NCBI GenBank assembly: GCA_963748075.1
Contig: CAVVHQ010000029.1
Coordinates: 124,001 to 188,000 of the forward strand
DNA: 64,000 bases
From: VRUE01 sp963748075
Lineage (GTDB): Bacteria; Actinomycetota; Thermoleophilia; Solirubrobacterales; 70-9
Direction: 5' to 3'
The notes under the pieces were generated by a model. The model was not told the origin of the DNA, made no database searches, and saw only the letters and a list, made by a program, of their open reading frames with translations. Positions 16,493 through 23,359 of the stretch are shown piece by piece. Positions within the stretch are counted from its first letter, which is position 1. The number at the start of each line of letters is the position of its first letter. The translations under genes were made by a program, and so were the position numbers.

Positions 16493-17005
16493 ATGAGAAC
16501 AGCAGCCGACAAGATCACAGCCAGGCGCCCGGGAGGCCGGCGGCTGAGCTTGCTCGGACTGGGCACACTCGGGGCGCTCGCCCTGGTGGCGCTGGCGCTG
16601 AGCGCCTGCGGGAGCGGCTCGTCCTCGGCGGGCACCGCTGCGCAGTCCCAGGAAGGCGCCGAAGACGTCAAGCTGGTCGTCAAGTCCGACGAGCAGAAGG
16701 CGAAGAAGGGGCCCGACGGCAACTGGCACGACGCCTTCCTGCCGGCCAACTTCTCGGTCGAGGCGGGGGACACCGTGCAGGTCACCGTCTACAACTACGA
16801 CGACATGCCCCACAGCTTCACCTCTTCCGACCTGGGAGTGAACGAGAAGATCGCCGCCGGCTCCGAGGAGAATCCGAGCAAGACGACGTTCACCTTCACC
16901 GCGCCGCGCAAGTCCGGCAGCTACGAATGGTTCTGCGCGCTGCCCTGCGACCCGTGGGCGATGAACCACATCGGCTACATGAGGGGCCGGGTCAGCGTGG
17001 CCTGA
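16493..17005 (+). CDS. CuA-like cupredoxin lipoprotein
   Basis: A 170-residue lipoprotein. The lipobox LSAC places the lipidated Cys at 39 after a hydrophobic stretch. The rest is a cupredoxin fold with ligand candidates His107 (MPHSF), Cys148 and Cys152 (FCALPC), Met157, His159 and Met163 (AMNHIGYM). The Cys-x3-Cys followed by His and Met recalls the dinuclear CuA centre of cytochrome oxidase subunit II and N2O reductase, but the distance from the second Cys to His is 7 rather than 4. It probably carries copper or electrons on the outer face of the membrane. ATG 16493 has GAGGAGG upstream; an earlier in-frame ATG adds a non-signal stretch. Confidence 0.85.
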   Translation: MRTAADKITARRPGGRRLSLLGLGTLGALALVALALSACGSGSSSAGTAAQSQEGAEDVKLVVKSDEQKAKKGPDGNWHDAFLPANFSVEAGDTVQVTVYNYDDMPHSFTSSDLGVNEKIAAGSEENPSKTTFTFTAPRKSGSYEWFCALPCDPWAMNHIGYMRGRVSVA

Positions 17006-17022
17006 GGCCAGCCCGAGTTTCG

Positions 17023-17058
17023 AAGCGGGGGCGCCGCAGGGCGCCTCCGCTTCTGCTT
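17023..17058 (+). terminator. Hairpin after the cupredoxin gene
   Basis: Arms 17023-17035 and 17040-17052 pair over 13 bp with one G-T, with a 4-nt loop, followed by CTGCTT. It sits 17 bp after the cupredoxin stop and before the next ATG, so it likely ends that transcript. Confidence 0.65.
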
Positions 17059-17071
17059 ACCTACGCAGGCG

Positions 17072-18094
17072 ATGCTTGGCAGGCGGAGCTTCGAGGGCCG
17101 CGCGCGGCTCGTCGCAATCGCGACTGCGGTCCTGGGCGGCGCGGCCGCGCTGCTGGGGGCCACGGGCGCGAGGCCGGGCGCCACGGACCTCGCCAAGGCA
17201 GCCCCCAACCCGTGCGTCCCGGCGACGAACGTCTACGTGATCATCTACAACTGGAAGACGTCGGCGACCGGCACCACCTACCAGCGCCGCGAAGAAGCAA
17301 CGAACATCCTGCTCTCGGCGGCGGCGACCCGCAGGCCCCGCACGGTCTTCGGAGCGGGCCAGGGCGCAGCGTCGTTCAGCCCCTTCCTCGCGCCCCAGTT
17401 GCTCACCCCCGCCAACCGGACGGCGCTCAACCGCTTGGTCCAGCGGGAAACCTTCAGCGAAAGCCAGCCTCCCGCCACCGACAGCGTCGACTACAACCCC
17501 GTCTTCGCCGGGGCGGCGGCCGCGGACCCGACCGCAAGCGCCCGCGTCTTCATCGCTCGCAGCGGGAGCAGGGAAGGCCCCCTCCCCACCCTCCACACGC
17601 CGGGCCCGCCGACCTACGTAATCGGGTTCGGGAAGAGCGACGCCCCCGCCCCGGTGCTGAGACAGATCGCCGCCGACACGGGCGGCGGCTTCTACCCGGT
17701 CCAAAACGGGCACGAACTGGTGCCGCAGGTGGCGGAACGGGTCAACGAACGGCTCAGCTGCCTGAGGACGCGGGCGTTCGCCGACAGCTACTTCTACTTC
17801 GAACGGAGACGGGCCCGGACTCACCGGGTCGGCGTCGCAAGGGGCACGAGGTCGGTGGACGTCAGCCTCACCTGGGAACGCTCGCGCAACCGCTTCAGGC
17901 CGACCAGGTTCGTGCTGGTCCGCGGCGGCCGCCGGCTCGCCATCAAGACGACCCGGCGCTCCGGCAGCACCTTCGCCACCGCCCGGATCAGCGGCGGGGC
18001 GCTGAGGGGAGGCGGCCGGCTCAGGTTCCAGGTCGAAACGAAGCGATTCCCGGCCACGAGGGGCGTGATGACCGTCGTCGGGGTCGACGGGTAA
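17072..18094 (+). CDS. Secreted VWA-like protein with a lost metal-binding site
   Basis: A 340-residue exported protein with a signal peptide (about residues 10-36). It is a paralogue of the intact VWA protein at 36200: the segment PTYVIGFGKSDAPAPVLRQI, then AADTGGGFYPV, mirrors PTYVIGLGIVTGEDQARLQK, then IAADTRGRYFAL, and both end in a basic beta-rich domain. The MIDAS residues are gone, however. DDSGS is replaced by YNWKTS, the Thr of TTDYNG by Ser-Val in SVDYNP, and the Asp of LTDGG by Arg in IARSG. It may act as a pure adhesion or structural module. No partner gene is adjacent. Confidence 0.68.
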   Translation: MLGRRSFEGRARLVAIATAVLGGAAALLGATGARPGATDLAKAAPNPCVPATNVYVIIYNWKTSATGTTYQRREEATNILLSAAATRRPRTVFGAGQGAASFSPFLAPQLLTPANRTALNRLVQRETFSESQPPATDSVDYNPVFAGAAAADPTASARVFIARSGSREGPLPTLHTPGPPTYVIGFGKSDAPAPVLRQIAADTGGGFYPVQNGHELVPQVAERVNERLSCLRTRAFADSYFYFERRRARTHRVGVARGTRSVDVSLTWERSRNRFRPTRFVLVRGGRRLAIKTTRRSGSTFATARISGGALRGGGRLRFQVETKRFPATRGVMTVVGVDG

Positions 18095-18126
18095 CGCCGC
18101 TGGCGCCGGGACCTCAACGGCGCCGC

Positions 18127-18247
18127 TCAGGCCATCGTCAGGCCGCCGCTCACCGGGAGCGTCTGGCCCCGGTGACGTAGCCGGTGAGGGCGATCACCGC
18201 GCCTTTGGCGCCCGCGTAGACCGACTCCAGCGAGGAGCCGACCCGGC
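18127..18247 (-). pseudogene. Remnant of a BadH-like short-chain dehydrogenase
   Basis: On the minus strand a fragment reads RVGSSLESVYAGAKGAVIAL, which contains the SDR active-site Tyr-x3-Lys (YAGAK). It is followed almost at once, in a shifted frame, by GQTLPVSGGLTMA and a stop. The VSGGLTM ending and GSS-E-VY-K-G pattern are typical of 2-hydroxycyclohexanecarboxyl-CoA dehydrogenase (BadH) relatives. The Rossmann half and about 100 residues between Lys and the C-terminus are missing, so it cannot be functional. Confidence 0.7.
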
Positions 18248-18984
18248 CGGAGCGGATGAACTCGTTCCGCGCCCGCACCGTGGAGGAGCTGATCCGCTGC
18301 TTCAAGCGGGCCTGGGCGAGTGAGGAGGTGGGCGTCGTCTGCCTGACCGGCGCCGGCGAGCGGGCCTTCTGCGCCGGCGGCGACCAGAAGCAGCGGGCCG
18401 AGTCGGGCGACTACGGGCCCTCGCGGAGTGGCCTGTTCGAGGTCGAGTACCTGCACCGGCTGATCCGCGAGGTGCCGAAGCCGGTGATCGCCGCGGTCAA
18501 CGGCTTCGCGGTCGGCGGCGGCCACGTACTGCACGTCGTCTGCGACCTGACGATCGCCGCCGAGGACGCCGTCTTCGGGCAGAACGGCCCTCGGGTCGGC
18601 TCCTTCGACGCCGGCTTCGGCACCAACTACCTGGCCCGCGTGGTCGGCGAGAAGCGCGCCCGCGAGATCTAAGTCCTCTGCCGCCGCTACGACACCGCGA
18701 CGGCCGAGCGCTGGGGGCTGGTCAACAGGGTGGTCCCGGCCGCCGAGCTGCGGGCCGAGGTGCGGCGCTGGGCCGACGAGATTCTCGCCCTCTCTCCCAC
18801 CGCGCTGCGCTTCCTCAAGCAGACCTTCAACGCCGACACCGAGCACATCGCCGGCCTCCAGCACGTCGCCTTCAGCGGCCTCGAGCTGTTCGTCGACTCC
18901 GACGAGGCCCGCGAGGGCGTCGAGGCGTTCGAGCAGAAGCGCGAGCCGCAGTTCGCCGGCTACCGGGGGCGCGCCTCGAGCTGA
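18241..18984 (+). pseudogene. BadI/MenB-like crotonase, 5'-truncated and with an in-frame stop
   Basis: The reading frame opens at TRPERMNSFRART without its first ~15-20 residues and matches ring-cleaving crotonases such as 2-ketocyclohexanecarboxyl-CoA hydrolase (BadI) and MenB. The oxyanion and substrate motifs AFCAGGDQKQ, PVIAAVNGFAVGGG and GPRVGSFDAGFGTNYLAR are clear. A TAA at 18670-18672 replaces the usual Trp after KRAREI, and the same frame continues with LCRRYDTATAERWGLVNRVV to 18984. The BadI-like tail FVDSDEAREGVEAFEQKREP favours BadI over MenB. It lies back to back with a BadH-like remnant, as if one deletion had removed the 5' ends of a divergent pair. Confidence 0.78.
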
Positions 18985-19075
18985 GCGCGATTCGCGCCCT
19001 TCGAGGGTGGAAAGGGTGGACCAGCGCCAGATCTGTCCAGGCGTCAGCAGGGAGGCCCGTTAGTGCCATGCTCGG

Positions 19076-19756
19076 CTACGCCGGGCCCATCTCAAAGCAA
19101 GACAGCGCGATGGCTACCAGGAGACCATCGTTGCCCGTTTTGGCGAGCCGGGGAAGCGATTCATCTTGCAGGGCGAGCAGTCGCTGCCGCGTCGATTCGA
19201 GGATTCTGACGGCCGCCTTAAACGCCAGCTCGTCATAGGTCAGCGGCTCCCACACCAGATGGCTCTCGTCACGGGCGCTGAAGGCCCCGCTCTCGATCGA
19301 GTGGACGGCCACTTTCGTCAGGTCCTGAAGGGCCGCCCCGACGACGCCGTCCTGCACGGATTTGGGCAGGTCGGCCCAGGCAGCCCCTCCGAAGATCGCG
19401 CGCCGCTTGGCCCGATAGAAATGCTTGGTGCTGCCGCGAACCTGCTGCGTTTTCGCCAACTCGATCACGTCGTACTCCTTGAGCCTCCGGAAGTGATACG
19501 AGACATTGCTCAGCTTCTCGCCAGTCTCCCGCGCGTATTCCGACGGGGCGATCATTCGCCAACTGATCACCGCCATGATGTTGACGCGCATCCCGTGGGC
19601 GAGGGCTTTCGTGAGACGGGGATCGAGGAAGTCGGTTCCCTGGGCTGAGGTCGTCGGTGCCGGTTGGTGCGAGGGCTTCGTGGCTGCGGTTCCCTTTCGC
19701 TTCGCGGGCTTCCGTATCCGTTTCGGTGCTGCTTTCGCCTGTGCTTTGCGAGCCAT
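19076..19756 (-). CDS. Winged-helix transcriptional regulator (ArsR-like fold)
   Basis: A 226-residue protein. Residues 1-40 are a Lys/Arg/Ala-rich disordered tail likely to touch DNA. A winged-helix domain follows: FLDPRLTKALAHGMRVNIMA, then SEYARETGEKLSNVSYHFRR as the recognition helix, and LAKTQQVRGSTKHFYRAKR as the wing. The C-terminal half is helical and may sense a ligand or dimerise; no metal-binding Cys cluster is present. A strong AAAGGAGG lies before ATG 19756. Two shorter relatives (20120-20476 and 37415-37639) share the Tyr-His recognition helix. Confidence 0.8.
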   Translation of the reverse strand: MARKAQAKAAPKRIRKPAKRKGTAATKPSHQPAPTTSAQGTDFLDPRLTKALAHGMRVNIMAVISWRMIAPSEYARETGEKLSNVSYHFRRLKEYDVIELAKTQQVRGSTKHFYRAKRRAIFGGAAWADLPKSVQDGVVGAALQDLTKVAVHSIESGAFSARDESHLVWEPLTYDELAFKAAVRILESTRQRLLALQDESLPRLAKTGNDGLLVAIALSCFEMGPA

Positions 19757-20016
19757 TCCGGCCTCCTCCTTTACTCAGGGTCTCCAGTAGTACCGAGGGA
19801 AGACTAGACGGTGGCCCGAGTTCTTGCCAATGCGTTAGACGGTCAGGATAAAACGATCGAAACATATTGAGCAAAGAATTAGTCTAACCCCAGGCGCGCA
19901 CGAGCGCGCTGTTTCTCGTCGGCGCCGCTGCCCGAATGTCGGTTTGCGACCCGCCGGGAAACCTGATTTGAGCCAGGGCGCGCAGGCGCCCGGCCGGTGT
20001 GAGAGGGGGTGAAGCG

Positions 20017-20076
20017 ATGAAGGCCGTCTACAGCACGCGCACGCTGCCGGTGCTTTCCGTCGTCAAGTCGGGCTAA
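20017..20076 (+). CDS. Possible 19-residue peptide gene
   Basis: ATG 20017 is preceded by GAGAGGGGGTGAAGCG and opens MKAVYSTRTLPVLSVVKSG before TAA 20074-20076. The stretch 19757-20119 has no other gene. Good ribosome-binding site and codon use are the only support; it may equally be a leader peptide or chance. I recognise no family. Confidence 0.3.
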   Translation: MKAVYSTRTLPVLSVVKSG

Positions 20077-20087
20077 CCAGGCAACGA

Positions 20088-20146
20088 AAACCACCGGGGC
20101 CAGGAGGCAGTATGGGAGGTTACCTGCGCTCCAGCCCCGGTGGTTT
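20088..20146. repeat. 13-bp inverted repeat
   Basis: AAACCACCGGGGC (20088-20100) and its exact complement GCCCCGGTGGTTT (20134-20146) flank 33 bp. It follows the possible small peptide by 11 bp and reaches into the 3' end of the winged-helix gene at 20120. A terminator for convergent transcripts or a structured RNA element are both possible. Confidence 0.6.
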
Positions 20147-20476
20147 CCCTTCCCGCCCACTCGTTCCCATCTGCTGTCCCAGCCGCTCGAAGAGGTCGGC
20201 TCCCGAATGGCCGACCAGGCAGTAGAAGTGCTCGAACGTCCCGCGGACCGGCACCGTATGCGCGAGGCGCAGGATGCCGGAGCGCTTGAGTTTGACGATG
20301 TGGTAGTTCGCGTCGGAGACGTTGGTCTGTAGCTCAAAGGAGCACTCGTTCGGTGAGAGGGTTCGGCCGCCGTCGAGCGAAAGCACTTGCAGGAGCCCGA
20401 AGCGCCGCGGGTGGATTTCTTGCCGCGCGACCTCTTCCCAATGCACTTCGGCTGGGAGTTCCTGCTTCCCGGTCAT
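20120..20476 (-). CDS. Short winged-helix regulator
   Basis: A 118-residue protein related to the regulator at 19076: HPRRFGLLQVLSLDGGRTLS, recognition helix LQTNVSDANYHIVKLKRSGI, and wing RLAHTVPVRGTFEHFYCL. It lacks the basic tail and the C-terminal helical domain, so it is a near-minimal DNA-binding unit. A minus-strand promoter with TTGAGT, 17 bp, and TAGGGT ends 8 nt before the ATG, again suggesting a leaderless message. Target unknown. Confidence 0.72.
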   Translation of the reverse strand: MTGKQELPAEVHWEEVARQEIHPRRFGLLQVLSLDGGRTLSPNECSFELQTNVSDANYHIVKLKRSGILRLAHTVPVRGTFEHFYCLVGHSGADLFERLGQQMGTSGREGKPPGLERR

Positions 20477-20559
20477 GGCGCGAGACCCTAGGTCGTCCAG
20501 GGCGAATACTCAAGCTAATTACATTGCCGGCGCTGACCGGTTTACGCGGGCAGAGTCAG

Positions 20560-20709
20560 CTAGCTGCGGACGATCTGTGAGATGCGCTGGTGGCTCATCT
20601 TAAGTATGCGGGCAATGTCGGCCATCGGGAGGCCGTCTTTGTACGCCTGGCGGATCACCCGGTCGCGCTCGGCCCGGAGCCGCTCGGCCATCTGTTCGAG
20701 GTCTGCCAC
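20560..20709 (-). CDS. Small helix-turn-helix protein, start uncertain
   Basis: The frame reads VADLEQMAERLRAERDRVIR and then AYKDGLPMADIARILKMSHQ-RISQIVRS, a coiled segment followed by a resolvase/sigma-type helix-turn-helix. The only standard start is GTG 20709 (49 residues). The open frame extends upstream to a stop at 20818-20820 with coding-like sequence (ARTRLSGFAKEYAA), so the true start may be a non-standard codon, or a frame break may have removed it. No neighbour explains its role. Confidence 0.55.
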   Translation of the reverse strand: MADLEQMAERLRAERDRVIRQAYKDGLPMADIARILKMSHQRISQIVRS

Positions 20710-20903
20710 TCGAGCGGCGTACTCCTTGGCGAAGCCGCTCAGGCGGGTGCGAGCTTCCGGTGCGTGACGCTTGGGGCGGGCGATGCCCGGATGGTCTGCG
20801 CTATTCTCGCAAGTCGGTTAGCATGAATGGGAAAGCCCGGGTCGCTGCAGATGAACACCGCGTTCCTCTCTGAGTCGGCTCAGTCGCTCAGCGCATCTGC
20901 CGC

Positions 20904-23349
20904 TCACGTTCGAGCGTTGCCGCTGTCGGCCCGCCGTTCGAGCGCCGCGTAGGTCCACAGCTTGACCTGGTCGAGCAGCAGGATCCAGACGATCGCGTAG
21001 CCCCAGGCGAGGCCGATCAGGCTCCAGCGCAGCGGATCCATCAGCAGGCCGGAGGCGGCGATCAGGGTGGCCAGGACCTGGGTGCCGACCACGGCGATCA
21101 GCAGTACCCAGGCGGGGCGATAGGACCACAGCCGGCCGCGGGTGCGGGCCACGAACAGGGTCAGGTGGCCGGCCACCGAGAGCTTCAGGTACATCAAGGT
21201 CTGCGCCTCGGCGTGGCTGATTCCCAGCGGCCCGACCGCGAGCCCGACCAGCGAGAAGGACTCGACCACACCGGCCAGGCCGAGCACCGTGGCGATCGCC
21301 GAGCACCTCGCGCAGATCCCAGCGCTCCGGTTGCGGCGAGGGCCGCACCCGGTCGTAGGCGATCGTCAGGATCGCCGCGTCGTTGAGGATCGCCAGCAGG
21401 ACGATCTGGATCGGGGTGACCGGGAAGAAGTCGAAGACGACGATCGAGAGCGTCACGAAGAGGACGACGCGGATCGTCTCGGTGATCCGGTAGATCGCGT
21501 AGTTGGTCATCCGCCGGAACACCTCGCGGGCCCGGTGGATCGCCTCGACGATCACCGAGAGGCCGGCCGAGAGCAGCACGATGTCGGCCGCCGCCCGGGC
21601 CGCGTCGGTGGCGCCGGAGACGGCGATCCCGACGTCGGCGCGGCTCAAGGCCGGGGCGTCGTTGACCCCGTCGCCGGTCATCCCGACGATGTGGCCGCGC
21701 GATTGCAGCGCCTTGACGATCCGGTGCTTGTCCTCGGGGACGACCTGGGCGAAGCCGTCGGCCCCGTCGACCCGAGCGGCAAGCTCCTCCCCCTCGAGCC
21801 GCTCGATCGCGCTCGACTCGAGCACCTCTTCCCCAATCCCCACCTCGGCGGCGATCTCCCTGGCGATCTCGACCCGGTCGCCGGTCACCATCTTCACCTC
21901 GACCCCAAGCTCGCGCGCCTCCTCCAGCGTCTGGCGCGAATCCTCGCGCGGCGGGTCGGCGATCGCCAGCACCCCGCTCAGCCGCCAGTCGCCGTCGTCG
22001 GAGCGGGCGACCGCCAGCGCCCGCTGCCCCTTGCGGGCGAAGTCGGCGGTCGCTTCGCCGACTCGCTCGGCGCCCGCGGCCGAGCCGCCGGCCAGGTCGA
22101 GGATCGCCTGCACGGCGCCCTTCGCCACCCGGTACTCGGCGCCGGACTCCCTGACCCGCGCCTCGGCCCGCTTGCGGTCGGCGTCGAAGGGCTCGAAGTC
22201 GAGGATCTCGCAACCGTCGACAGGGTGACCCAGCTCGGCGAGGACGGCCGCGTCGATCGGGTCCTGCCCGTCGCGCTCCGCGGTCAGCGCCGCCTCGCGC
22301 AGCACCCCCTCGCGGTCGGCGCCCTCCTCGACCACGACGACCTCGGCGATCGCCAGCTCGTTCTTCGTGATCGTCCCCGTCTTGTCGGCGCAAAGCACGT
22401 CGACCCCCGACATCTCCTCGACCGCCGGCAGGTGGCTGACCACCGCCTCGTGCCGCGCCAGGTAGCGGGCGCCGACCGCCATCGTCACCGAGAGCACCGC
22501 CGGCAGGGCGACCGGGATCGAGGCGATCGTCACCACCAGCGCGAACTCCAGCGTCGTCGCGACGCTGGTGCCGCGCAGCAGCGAGACGACGACGATCACC
22601 CCGACCAGCGCCAGGGCGATCGCGATCAGGTACTTGCCGATCGAGAAGATCGCCGCCTGGAAGTGGCTCTGCGGCCCGCGTTCCCCGGTCAGCTCCGCGG
22701 TGCGGCCGAACTCCGTCGCCTCGCCGGTGGCCAGCACCCGGATGCGCGGCGCGCCCCGGGAAACGACCGTCCCCGAATAGACCTCCTCGCCCTCGCCTTT
22801 CTCGACCGGCAGCGACTCGCCGGTCAGCACCGACTCGTCGGCGTCGGCGGACCCCGCCGCGATTCGCCCGTCGGCGGGGATCACGTCGCCGCGCTCGACC
22901 GCGATCAGGTCGCCCGGGACCAGCTCCTCGGCGGCGACCGTGCGCCACTCGCCGTCGCGCCGTGCCCGGGCCCGTTTGGCGAGCCGCTCCTTCAGCGCCG
23001 CGATCGCGTTGGCCGCCTGGTGCTCCTCCCAGAAGCCGACCACGCCGTTGAGCATCAGCAGCGCCAGGATGATCCCGAAGTCGGCCCAGCGCGCCGTCAC
23101 CGCGGTGAGCACCAGGGCGACCTCGATCATCCAGGGGATCGGCGCCCAGAAGTGGGAGAGCAGCTCGAGCAGGACGCTGCGCTCCTCCTCTTCGAGCGCG
23201 TTCGGCCCGTAGCGCTCCAGCCGCGCCGCCGCCTCTTCGCCGCTCAGCCACCGCTCGGCGCCGAGCCCTTCGTCGGCGCGCCGGTCTTTCTCGCTCCGCT
23301 GGTCGCGGACCCCGTGGCCCGAGGCGGTCTCCTTGCGACCGGCAGCCAT
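20904..23349 (-). pseudogene. Proton-pumping P-type (P3A) ATPase, copy 1, frameshifted near its end
   Basis: About 815 residues when joined. It has TGES, phosphorylation site DKTGTITKNEL, TGDGVNDAPALSRADVGIAV and the P3A-type fourth helix IASIPVALPAVLSVTMAVGA, where the Pro-x-Ala-Leu-Pro pattern marks plasma-membrane H+-ATPases. An extra base at 21296-21301 (GATCGCCGAGCACC versus GATCGTCAGCACC in copy 2) breaks the frame after WDLREVL. The last ~125 residues continue as LGLAGVVESFSLVGLAVGPL to 20904. The final helices are lost unless this is a sequencing error. It is a tandem duplicate of the next gene, 10 bp apart. Confidence 0.85.
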
Positions 23350-23359
23350 GCCGAAATGA

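Noticed and set aside
18256..18984. Stop-codon readthrough or recoded TAA in the BadI-like gene
   Set aside because: The 5' end is also deleted and the neighbouring BadH remnant is shattered, so decay is the simpler explanation.
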